Shown: in pieces, positions 1 through 6,419 of the stretch
How the letters are laid out: each line of letters starts with the position of its first letter
Numbering within the stretch: the first letter of the stretch is position 1
Source: Micromonospora parva
GTDB lineage: Bacteria > Actinomycetota > Actinomycetes > Mycobacteriales > Micromonosporaceae
DNA length: 36,778 nucleotides
Direction: 5' to 3'
Assembly (NCBI RefSeq): GCF_000718515.1
Contig: NZ_JNZS01000039.1
Span: forward strand, 1 to 36,778
The notes under the pieces: model-generated
What the model was told of the DNA's origin: nothing
The model's input: only the letters and a program-made list of their open reading frames with translations
The model's database searches: none
Position numbers and translations under genes: made by a program

Positions 1-336
1 CGCCCTGTCCGTGCAGGGCAAGGACATCAGCGTCGACGCCATGGCCAAGGAAATGGGCACCACCGAAGCCGGCACCAACTCCATCAACGACATCACCCCG
101 GTGTTGAACAAGGAGACCGGTAAGAACGACGCCTACCGGTCGGTGGAGATCAGCACGCCCGCCGCGGATGACAAGCAGACCGACAAGCTGCGCGCCGACA
201 TCGTCCGCACCGTCGACGACGGCCGGGCCGTGGTCGCCAACATCGCCGGCACCACCACCGACACCGACGGTGGTATCCACTCCTTCGAGGGCGGGCACTA
301 CATCAGCTCGCCACCCGCGGCTACGCCACCAGCTGA
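1..336 (+). pseudogene. C39-peptidase-like protein, 3' end, with internal deletion and frameshift
   Basis: The frame beginning at base 2 enters the window already open and reads as the C-terminal half of an actinobacterial C39-like (papain-fold) secreted peptidase. Asn-Asp-Ile-Thr and the GGHYIS motif, with the probable catalytic His at about bases 299-301, are visible. After GGHYIS the expected continuation (about 30 residues with the catalytic Asp and Trp-rich strands) is missing. What follows matches the usual C-terminus, LATRGYATS plus stop, but in another frame (bases 307-336). The perfect terminator at 352-394 sits right after that stop. I infer a deletion that also shifted the frame. 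Read in the original frame, the ORF runs without a stop into the next gene (to 1492). Family assignment is from motif memory; the start lies outside the window. Confidence 0.6.
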
Positions 337-351
337 CCCGCACCACACCAA

Positions 352-400
352 CACCGAAGGGCCGGACCCCACCACGGGGCCCGGCCCTTCGGTGTCTTTT
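352..400 (+). terminator. Rho-independent terminator of the C39-like gene
   Basis: A perfect 14-bp stem (352-365 with 381-394, CACCGAAGGGCCGG and its complement) closes a 15-nt loop and is followed by TCTTTT. It lies 15 nt after the relic stop codon at 334-336. Confidence 0.85.
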
Positions 401-419
401 CCACCAGTTGCCGGACGTA

Positions 420-469
420 TTGACAAGAGTCGACATACAGGTGACGCTGGGACGAAGAGAGCGCTCTCT
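420..469 (+). promoter_or_regulatory. Promoter with LacI-type palindromic operator for the DUF1996 gene
   Basis: TTGACA at 420-425 is followed after 17 nt by GACGCT (443-448). The perfect 14-bp palindrome AGAGAGCGCTCTCT occupies 456-469, where transcription would start. The GAGAGCGCTCTC core, with a central CG, has the form of LacI-family operators such as those of actinobacterial sugar regulators. The palindrome is seen directly; the class of regulator is inferred. Confidence 0.6.
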
Positions 470-577
470 CTTCCCGGGCTCACAAGCCACCACCATGTCT
501 GGCCAGGACACACTCCGCTGTCTTCGGCGGCGGCGCCGGAGCTGTCCCTGACCCGTCCTCCCGACAGGAGTCACACG

Positions 578-1492
578 ATGGACAGGGCCGCACCCCTCTC
601 CGGCATGCCCCGCCGACTGCGCCTCGCCACGGCGATCGGCGCACTACTGGTGCTCCTCGGCACGTACCTGGTCTCCGCCACCGAACGGGCCGACGCCGCC
701 CCCGGCCAAGTCGGCGCTGACTTCGGCGCCAACGCCATCCGGGTCGCCGAGTTCCCCGCCGACTGCACCTACAGTCACCGGTTGCCGGACGACCCGATCA
801 TCTTCCCCGGGCTGCCCGGGGCCTCGCACATGCACAGCTTCTTCGGCAGCACCGTGACGAACGCCAACACCACGCTCCCCGACCTGGTCAACTCCCCCAC
901 CACCTGCAACCCGCGGGTGGACGTCTCGTCGTACTGGGTGCCGACCCTGTACCGGGACAACGTCGCGGTGGAGCCGGCGATCGCCACGTTCTACTACCTC
1001 GGCGAGGGCGTACGCGCCGACGTCGTCGCGAACACCCAGCCGTTCCCGCAGGGGCTGCGGCTCGTCGCCGGCAACGCGAAGGCCACCGGGCCGAACGACA
1101 GCATCGCCCGCTGGTCCTGCCTGCACGCCGGACACGTGCCGCCGTCGAAGGACTTCGTCAACTGCCCGTCCGGCACGATGCTGGAGTCGTACCTGGACTT
1201 CCCGCAGTGCTGGAACGGCCGCGACCTCGACTCACCGGACCACAAGAGCCACCTGGCGTACCCGGTGAACCAGGCCTGCCCGAGCACACACCCGGTGCAC
1301 GTGCCGAAGTTGCGGCAGGTGCTGCGGTACCCGGTCACCGGTGACCCGTCGCGGTTCCGGTTGGCGTCCGGGCCGGGCTACACGATGCACGGCGACTTCT
1401 TCAACGCCTGGCCGGTGGCCGAGCTGGCCCGTCGGGTCCAGGACTGCATCCGTCCCGTCATCAAGTGCGGTCACGACGGCCGACCGATCTGA
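578..1492 (+). CDS. Secreted DUF1996 domain protein
   Basis: 304 aa. The ATG at 578 has GACAGGAG 7 nt upstream. This start is preferred over any upstream one because the frame further 5' crosses a terminator and promoter. Residues 1-47 form a signal peptide (Arg-rich start, hydrophobic stretch about 19-37, small residues to ADA). The rest is a DUF1996 domain with its usual features: FPADCTYSH near the start, SHMHSFFGS, the SSYWVPTLY strand, a WSC-like Cys-rich middle, DSPDHKSHLAYP and a TMHGDFFNAW C-terminus. The many conserved His residues and paired Cys suggest an extracellular, disulfide-bonded, possibly metal-binding fold. In this family DUF1996 often stands alone or attached to carbohydrate-binding modules; the biochemical role is unknown. 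The DUF305-like gene follows by 70 nt on the same strand, probably as an operon. Confidence 0.88.
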   Translation: MDRAAPLSGMPRRLRLATAIGALLVLLGTYLVSATERADAAPGQVGADFGANAIRVAEFPADCTYSHRLPDDPIIFPGLPGASHMHSFFGSTVTNANTTLPDLVNSPTTCNPRVDVSSYWVPTLYRDNVAVEPAIATFYYLGEGVRADVVANTQPFPQGLRLVAGNAKATGPNDSIARWSCLHAGHVPPSKDFVNCPSGTMLESYLDFPQCWNGRDLDSPDHKSHLAYPVNQACPSTHPVHVPKLRQVLRYPVTGDPSRFRLASGPGYTMHGDFFNAWPVAELARRVQDCIRPVIKCGHDGRPI

Positions 1493-1562
1493 GCGAGCGG
1501 GTCACACCTCAGCGGCGGGTCCGGTCATCCCGGGCCCGCCGCCCGGGTGGGGAGGGAGTCGG

Positions 1563-2153
1563 ATGCGCCAACCCAGGGCGGGTGCCCTGCTCGTCGCCGT
1601 GCTGCTGGTCGCCGGCTGCGGTGCCGGGCGCCGGGACGCGGCCGGCACACCACCCGTTACCGCGCCACCGGCGACGGTCGCGCCGACACCGTCGGGTACG
1701 GCGGGGTCGTTCAACCCGACCGACATCGCCTGGCTGCAACTGACCGCCGCGATGGCCGAACGTCTGCTGCCCGTACTCGATCTGGTGCCGGCCCGCACCA
1801 CCGACCCGGCCTGGCGGCGAACGGCCGCCCAGGTCGCGGCCGCCCAGCGCGCGGACCTGGACCGCGCCCGCCAACTACTCGCCGAGGCTGGCGCGCCGAC
1901 GACCAATCCGCACGAGGGGCACGACATGCCGGGCATGGTCACCGCCGAGCAGTTGGCGACGCTGCGGTCGGCCACCGGGGCGCCGCTTCACCGTCTGCTC
2001 GCCGGGCACCTGCGGGCGCACCTGACGCAGTCGGTCCGGATCGCCACCGCGGAGCAGCAGAACGGAGTCCAGCCCGCGACCATCGCGCTCGCTGCCGCCA
2101 TAACCCGCAACGCCACCACCCACCTCACCCACCTCCCACCTGAACCCACCTGA
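1563..2153 (+). CDS. DUF305-like lipoprotein
   Basis: 196 aa. The ATG at 1563 follows a GGGGAGGGAG ribosome site. Residues 1-19 are a lipoprotein signal with the lipobox LVAGC (Cys19), then a Pro/Thr/Ala-rich linker to about residue 50. The helical domain has the DUF305 layout: a FNPTDIAWLQL start, a basic helix with repeated Ala/Arg, NPHEGHDMPGM in the middle and a C-terminal helix. The IPHHE histidine pair usual in the first helix is replaced by AAMAERLL, so only the GHDMPGM part of the putative metal/copper-binding set remains. It probably acts on the outer face of the membrane. It is the second gene after DUF1996 and is followed by a strong inverted repeat that can stop transcription. Confidence 0.75.
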   Translation: MRQPRAGALLVAVLLVAGCGAGRRDAAGTPPVTAPPATVAPTPSGTAGSFNPTDIAWLQLTAAMAERLLPVLDLVPARTTDPAWRRTAAQVAAAQRADLDRARQLLAEAGAPTTNPHEGHDMPGMVTAEQLATLRSATGAPLHRLLAGHLRAHLTQSVRIATAEQQNGVQPATIALAAAITRNATTHLTHLPPEPT

Positions 2154-2165
2154 ACCCCCGCCCGC

Positions 2166-2226
2166 GGTGATCAAGAGGTTCGCGTCACGACACGCCGAGC
2201 CCGCTGACGCAAACCTCTTGATCACC
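2166..2226. repeat. Long intergenic inverted repeat, probable bidirectional terminator
   Basis: The 22-nt arms 2166-2187 and 2205-2226 are complementary with one mismatch and enclose a 17-nt loop. The arm starts with GGTGATCAAGAGGTT. It lies between two convergent genes (ends at 2153 and 2293), so it can terminate both. The arm is longer and less GC-rich than ordinary terminators in this window, which suggests a dispersed repeat. The dispersed-repeat idea is inference. Confidence 0.7.
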
Positions 2227-2292
2227 AAGGGCGGGAGCGTCGCGGTGCACGGTCAGTTGCGGAGGTTCGCTGGAGGTTGGGCGGGGCTGGCC

Positions 2293-2472
2293 TCAGCTTC
2301 CGCCCATGCTCGACGAGCTGTTGTCTGACGAGTTGCCCGGACGCGACGTGTATCGGCCGGTCAGTCGCCCGGCCCGTGCCCGACGCCCCAGCGCGCCGAT
2401 GATCATCAGCAGGAGCGCGGCGACGAGCGGGATCCCGCCGCCGAGCAGCACTGCCACCAATCCTGCCGACAC
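2293..2472 (-). CDS. Small membrane protein, 59 aa
   Basis: A GTG at 2472 is preceded by GGAGAGGG at 9-nt spacing. The product starts VSAGLVAVLLGGGIPLVAAL and has one continuous hydrophobic segment (residues 2-28) followed by a basic stretch (GRRARAGR) and a polar Ser/Asn/Gly tail ending SSSSMGGS. This is the layout of a single-pass membrane microprotein with a cytoplasmic tail. It lies 61 nt downstream of the TetR gene on the same strand and could be co-transcribed with it. No family was recognised. The frame can be extended 5' but would then run into the regulator gene. Confidence 0.5.
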   Translation of the reverse strand: MSAGLVAVLLGGGIPLVAALLLMIIGALGRRARAGRLTGRYTSRPGNSSDNSSSSMGGS

Positions 2473-2533
2473 GAGCGACCACCCCTCTCCGACAACGACC
2501 GGGGCACGGCCGGACGAGCAGATTCTCACACGA

Positions 2534-3139
2534 TCAGGCCGTTCGAGCACCTGCCCGAAGCGAGTCGATGGTGAGGTCGAGGACGGCTTCGAGGTGGTCG
2601 ATCTTCCCGGTGGAGAGCAGCAGCAGCACACCGCCCTGGATGCCGGCGAGCAGTGCCGCGGCGGCCCGGTCGGCGTCGAGGTCTCCGGCCATGTCGCCGG
2701 TCGACTGCATGTGCCGGATGCCCTCGGTGATCGCCTTCTGCCAGCGCCACATGAGGCCGGTCACGATCGCCTGCGCGCCGGGCGCCCGCCGGCCGGTCTG
2801 GCCGAGCAGACCGTTGAGCGGGCACTTCACCCCCTGTGCCTGGTACCGCTCGATCAGCCGGTCCCGCCAGGCGAGCCAGGCCGGCCAGGTCGTCAGGTTG
2901 CTCAGCATCGGCTCCTGGTCTGCGAGCACCTGGTCCGCCTCGTGCTGCGCCACCGCGAGCAGCAGCCCCTCCTTCCCGTCCGGGAAGTAGTGGAAGAGCT
3001 GCCCCTTGCTGGTGCCGGTGTGGGCCATCACGTCTTCGAGGCGTACCTCGTCGACGCCGCGCTCGCGGATCTCGGCGGCCGCGCCGGCGACGATCCGGGC
3101 CCGGGTCGCCTCGCCCTTGCGGGTCAACGCCCGTGTCAT
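2534..3139 (-). CDS. TetR/AcrR family transcriptional regulator
   Basis: 201 aa. The ATG at 3139 has CAGGAGG 5 nt upstream. Residues 10-57 form the TetR DNA-binding domain (TRARIVAGAAAEI, then the helix-turn-helix with TGTSKGQLFHYFPDGKEGL). The C-terminal domain resembles the LmrA/YxaF group (CPLNGLLGQTG with a single Cys, and AALLAGIQGGVLLLL near the end), which binds small hydrophobic ligands. It is divergent from the aldo-keto reductase gene, with a strong palindrome between them. By analogy it represses both itself and the reductase. The ligand is unknown. Confidence 0.9.
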   Translation of the reverse strand: MTRALTRKGEATRARIVAGAAAEIRERGVDEVRLEDVMAHTGTSKGQLFHYFPDGKEGLLLAVAQHEADQVLADQEPMLSNLTTWPAWLAWRDRLIERYQAQGVKCPLNGLLGQTGRRAPGAQAIVTGLMWRWQKAITEGIRHMQSTGDMAGDLDADRAAAALLAGIQGGVLLLLSTGKIDHLEAVLDLTIDSLRAGARTA

Positions 3140-3175
3140 GGGACCTCCTGGTCTCGGGGTGCGGGTCCGACCCTA

Positions 3176-3212
3176 GCTCGGTTTTGGACTTGCAGGTCCA
3201 TTTTTGCCGAGC
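3176..3212. promoter_or_regulatory. Nested palindromic operator between TetR and aldo-keto reductase genes
   Basis: The inner palindrome at 3185-3200 is TGGACTTGCAGGTCCA, symmetric at 14 of 16 positions. An outer pair, GCTCGG (3176-3181) and CCGAGC (3207-3212), flanks it, with T-rich sequence between. The TGGAC/GTCCA half-sites are of the kind bound by LmrA/YxaF-type TetR proteins. A TAGGGT -10 for the regulator lies at 3170-3175 on the minus strand, so binding would block that promoter. Confidence 0.6.
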
Positions 3213-3270
3213 AAAAGTCTGGAACACGTGGCCCGCAGCGGGCCGACACCACAATCGGAAGGGCACCACC

Positions 3271-4371
3271 ATGAACCACTACTACCTGCTCGGGCGGTCC
3301 GGTCTGCGGGTGAGTCGGCTGGCACTGGGCACCATGAACTTCGGCGTCGACGGGTTCCACGCCGCGTACGGCAGGACCGAGCAGGAGGCCGAACCGATCT
3401 TCCGGCAGTACCTGGAGGCGGGCGGGAACTTCATCGACACGGCGGACTTCTACACCGCCGGCGAGAGCGAGAAGATCCTCGGCCGCCTGATCGAGCGGGC
3501 CGGCGTACGCGAGCGGCTCGTGCTCACCAGCAAGGCCACCAACACCGTCGACCCGTCCGACCCGAACGCCAGCGGCAATGGCCGCAAGCACATCATGCGG
3601 GCCGTGGAGGCGTCGCTGCGCCGGCTCGGCACCGACTACATCGACCTGTACCTGCTGCACACCTGGGACCGGATCACCCCGGTCGAGGAGGTCGTGCACA
3701 CCTTCGACGACCTGGTGCGCTCCGGCAAGATCCGGTACGCCGGGCTGTCCGACGTACCGGCCTGGTACGCGGCCCGGGCGCAGAGCTACGCCGAGGCACA
3801 CGGGCTGGCCCCGATGGTCAACGTGCAGTTGCCGTACTCGCTCGTCGCCCGGGACATCGAGGCGGAGCACGTGACGATGGCGCAGAGCCTGGGCATGGGG
3901 CTCACCGCGTGGAGCCCCATCGGCGGAGGGCTGCTCAGCGGCAAGTACCGGCGGACCGCCGAGGGCATGAGCGGGGCCGGCCGCCTGACGAACCCCGACG
4001 CCGCGGGTCGGGAGATCAGCCCCGGCGACTGGCAGGTGATCGAGACGCTGGAGAGCGTGGCCGCCGATCTCGGGCGCAGCATGGCGCAGGTGGCGATCAA
4101 CTGGGTGGCCACCCAGCCCGCCGTCGGGTCGGTGGTCATCGGGGCCAGCGGCCCCGAACAGCTCGCCAGCAACCTCGGCGCGCTCGACTTCGAGATCCCG
4201 GCCGACGCCCGACGTCGGCTCGACGAGGCGAGCGCCCCGAAGGTCCCGCTGCTCTACGGCATGTTCACCCCGCAGTACCAGTCCTGGGTGGTGAGCCCCG
4301 GCCTCGGCATCGGCGACAAGCCCGCCGGCTACGCCCCTGCGGTGTTCAACGGCGCCGGGTCGCCCTCGTAG
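3271..4371 (+). CDS. Aldo/keto reductase
   Basis: 366 aa. The ATG at 3271 has GGAAGGG 7 nt upstream. It is a (beta/alpha)8 NADPH-dependent oxidoreductase of the AKR superfamily, the group often annotated as potassium-channel beta-subunit-like or YajO-like. The catalytic tetrad is visible: Asp56 and Tyr61 in FIDTADFY, Lys88 in LTSKA, His130 in LLHTWD. NADP-binding signatures WSPIGGGLLSGKY and VVIGASGPEQLASN are present. The acceptor is probably a small aldehyde or ketone. It is divergent from the TetR gene and shares its operator, so it is probably induced by the TetR ligand. Its last 43 nt overlap the 3' end of the convergent hydrolase gene. Confidence 0.93.
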   Translation: MNHYYLLGRSGLRVSRLALGTMNFGVDGFHAAYGRTEQEAEPIFRQYLEAGGNFIDTADFYTAGESEKILGRLIERAGVRERLVLTSKATNTVDPSDPNASGNGRKHIMRAVEASLRRLGTDYIDLYLLHTWDRITPVEEVVHTFDDLVRSGKIRYAGLSDVPAWYAARAQSYAEAHGLAPMVNVQLPYSLVARDIEAEHVTMAQSLGMGLTAWSPIGGGLLSGKYRRTAEGMSGAGRLTNPDAAGREISPGDWQVIETLESVAADLGRSMAQVAINWVATQPAVGSVVIGASGPEQLASNLGALDFEIPADARRRLDEASAPKVPLLYGMFTPQYQSWVVSPGLGIGDKPAGYAPAVFNGAGSPS

Positions 4372-5288
4372 AGCGCGACGTACCGCCGTCGCCACTCGTC
4401 GCCGTCGACGCCGAGGTTGAGGGTGTTGTGCTCGACCCCCAACTCCGCCGGCAGGGTGCACACCCGCAGCGGTATCGCGTTCGCGTCGGCGATCCGGCGC
4501 GGCAGGTGCACCGCCGCCCGGAGGTCCACCACGGCGTCGAGCGGGCTGATCGCGACAGCCGCGGTCCGCAGACCGGTCCGTCGGGGCGGATTCGGCAGGG
4601 TACGCGCAATCGTCAGGTACTGGGTGACGGCGGCGAGGGAGTATCCGCGCGACGTGACGCGGTCCCGCAGGACGCGGCGTCCGTACAGCACGATGAGCGG
4701 TTTGACCGCGTACGCCGGTGCCTGTCGCGGGTTCGGGCCGAAGAACGGCGACAGCAACAACAGGTGGCGTACGACGTTGCCGGGCACCTGCGCGAGCCAG
4801 GTGGCCAGCACGGCACCGCCGGAGATCCCGACGACGCCCACCTCGTCTCCGAGGGCCGCCGCGACGGCCCAACCCTGCGCCGCGTACGTCGTCAGCTCAG
4901 CGGCCTGGACCCGGTGGTGGGCCTGCCGGTCGACGGTGCCGTGCTGGGGGGCCCGGGGGATCCAGACGTTGTACCCACTGTCGAAGAACTCCTCGGCCAA
5001 CCCCGCGTACTGCTCCGGCGCGAGGGTGTATCCGTGCAGCAACAGCACGGCCCGGCCGGTACGGGAGCCGTGGCTCAGCAGGCGGCTGCGCGACTCGGGC
5101 CGGATCTCCGGATCGGCAGCCTCGGCGGCGATGGTGGCCTCGGCGGCACGGATGGCCGTGTCGAAGTCGAGCGGTCGGGCCGGCGCGACCGACAGCCCAC
5201 GGCGGCCGACCGGCCAGAGATAGAGCCCGGCGACCGCCGCCACGACCAGCGCCAACCCGCCGAGGAGAAGGGCGATGATCTCCGGCAT
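4329..5288 (-). CDS. Membrane-anchored alpha/beta hydrolase
   Basis: 319 aa. ATG at 5288; no convincing ribosome site, which leaves the start slightly uncertain. Residues 4-25 form a hydrophobic N-terminal anchor. The hydrolase fold begins near residue 78 (RAVLLLHGYTLAPEQYAGL, oxyanion-hole HGY). The nucleophile elbow GISGG places the catalytic Ser at 156. SPLDAVVD offers the Asp and EHN near the end a likely His. Substrate unknown; esterase or lipase activity is plausible. The stop lies inside the aldo-keto reductase coding region (43-bp antisense overlap), and there is no terminator between them. Confidence 0.85.
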   Translation of the reverse strand: MPEIIALLLGGLALVVAAVAGLYLWPVGRRGLSVAPARPLDFDTAIRAAEATIAAEAADPEIRPESRSRLLSHGSRTGRAVLLLHGYTLAPEQYAGLAEEFFDSGYNVWIPRAPQHGTVDRQAHHRVQAAELTTYAAQGWAVAAALGDEVGVVGISGGAVLATWLAQVPGNVVRHLLLLSPFFGPNPRQAPAYAVKPLIVLYGRRVLRDRVTSRGYSLAAVTQYLTIARTLPNPPRRTGLRTAAVAISPLDAVVDLRAAVHLPRRIADANAIPLRVCTLPAELGVEHNTLNLGVDGDEWRRRYVALYEGDPAPLNTAGA

Positions 5289-5329
5289 GCCCAGATGCTG
5301 ACAGCTGGCGGGGTCCGCGCCGGCTGAGG

Positions 5330-5357
5330 GGGTGCGCCCGGGTGACCGGGCGCACCC
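5330..5357 (-). terminator. Terminator downstream of the GNAT gene
   Basis: A perfect 12-bp stem (5330-5341 with 5346-5357) with the 4-nt loop GTGA lies 6 nt past the GNAT stop codon. No U-run follows, as is common in high-GC actinobacteria. Confidence 0.75.
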
Positions 5358-5363
5358 GGTCAG

Positions 5364-6260
5364 CTATTCCTGACTGTCCGGCGGCGCGAAGGCGACCCGG
5401 GAACGCAACTGCCGAAAGCCGGTCCGCTCCAACTCGGCGAGCACCGTCACCCGGTGGGACTCCACATCGGCGATGACCTCGCGGGCACCACCGGCGGCCA
5501 GCACCCGCACCGCCTCGGCCAGCAGCTCGGGCCGGGCCGCCTCGTCGAGCAGGCCGAGGTAGGCGAGCAGGGGGTAGCAGGCGTCTCCGGCGGTGCCGAC
5601 CAACCCGACCGGGTCGCCGGCCGCCAGGGCGACGCGCCATTCCTCGGTGGCGTCGCCCAACCAGGCCAGTGGGTCGGTGGCGAGGTCGACACCGGCAACC
5701 ACCCGCGCGATCTCGACGCCGGTCAGCACGTCCGGCTCGACGATCCTGGCGACCAGCGCGTTGATCTCGGCGACGTCGGCGGGCGGCCGGAAGTCGTAGC
5801 GCCCGGAGGACGCCGGCAGCGGGGTGCCCGTCCAGGAGCACCGGATCCGCTCCCCCCGTTCGACCAGCCCGGCCAGCCGGGCGGCCGCCATCGGTGCCTG
5901 CACCACGGCCAGCACCTCCGGCCGACGCCGCCAGTGCGCCGGCAGCGCGGCGTAGTACAGACCGGGACCGCCCAGCGCCTCGTGGGCGGCGCGCAGCAGC
6001 TCGGCGCCCACCTCCGGCTCGGCGTCCAGGTCGAACCGGTCCAGCCAGGGGGCACCGACCGCGCCCGGCGGCAGGAGCCAGGCGGCGCGGCCCACCAACC
6101 GCCCGGCGCGCAACGCGACCCAGGTGGTCTCGGGCCGGTAGCCGCCGCCGGCGACCCCGTCGGCGTACGCGACCTGGCGCAGCTGCGGCAGCGGATCGGG
6201 CATGGAGTCGAACAGATTTTCCTCGCCCGCGACGAGCGGACGAATGACCAGATCAGTCAT
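5364..6260 (-). CDS. GNAT-family N-acetyltransferase-like protein
   Basis: 298 aa. The ATG at 6260 has CCGGAGGACC upstream. The frame stays open another 123 nt 5', but that part has non-coding character. The layout suggests two GNAT-like halves: the N-terminal half has WVALRAGRLVGRAAW, and the C-terminal half has WRVALAAGDPVGLVGTAGDACYPLLAYLGLLDEARPELL-type strands and ends with the RVTVLAELERTGFRQL helix-strand typical of acetyl-CoA-binding GNAT C-termini. The RxxGxG/A motif is degenerate, so I infer the family from fold-like pattern only. Substrate unknown. A possible 16-codon leader ORF with a far stronger ribosome site lies 33 nt upstream. Confidence 0.7.
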   Translation of the reverse strand: MTDLVIRPLVAGEENLFDSMPDPLPQLRQVAYADGVAGGGYRPETTWVALRAGRLVGRAAWLLPPGAVGAPWLDRFDLDAEPEVGAELLRAAHEALGGPGLYYAALPAHWRRRPEVLAVVQAPMAAARLAGLVERGERIRCSWTGTPLPASSGRYDFRPPADVAEINALVARIVEPDVLTGVEIARVVAGVDLATDPLAWLGDATEEWRVALAAGDPVGLVGTAGDACYPLLAYLGLLDEAARPELLAEAVRVLAAGGAREVIADVESHRVTVLAELERTGFRQLRSRVAFAPPDSQE

Positions 6261-6292
6261 GGGTTGGTCCTCCGGGAAGCGAGCGCCCCGGG

Positions 6293-6343
6293 TCAGACCC
6301 GCGCGGACGCCGGAGCGCGGAGGGGGCGCAGAACATCGGACAT
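6293..6343 (-). CDS. Possible 16-aa leader peptide upstream of the GNAT gene
   Basis: The ATG at 6343 is preceded at 7 nt by GGAAGGAGGT (6351-6360), complementary to the 16S rRNA 3' end over the whole stretch and the strongest ribosome site in the window. The product is MSDVLRPLRAPASARV and ends at TGA 6293-6295, 32 nt before the GNAT ATG. A promoter candidate lies just upstream. It may be a regulatory upstream ORF; no conserved leader family was recognised. Confidence 0.45.
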   Translation of the reverse strand: MSDVLRPLRAPASARV

Positions 6344-6381
6344 TGTTCTGACCTCCTTCCCGCTCGACGGCGTGCCCGACC

Positions 6382-6411
6382 ACGCTACGCGCAGTGGCCG
6401 CCGGCCCGCAA
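6382..6411 (-). promoter_or_regulatory. Candidate promoter of the leader-GNAT transcript
   Basis: On the minus strand TTGCGG (6411-6406) and TAGCGT (6387-6382) are separated by 18 nt. The start would fall near 6375, giving a leader of about 30 nt before the small ORF. The promoter begins just beyond the LtrA stop codon. Confidence 0.4.
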
Positions 6412-6419
6412 CGGGATCA

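Noticed and set aside
6331..6348. GAACATCGGACATTGTTC as a LexA-like box
   Set aside because: The GAAC and GTTC halves are 10 nt apart, not 4, and the sequence is accounted for by the leader ORF start and the spacer of its ribosome site.
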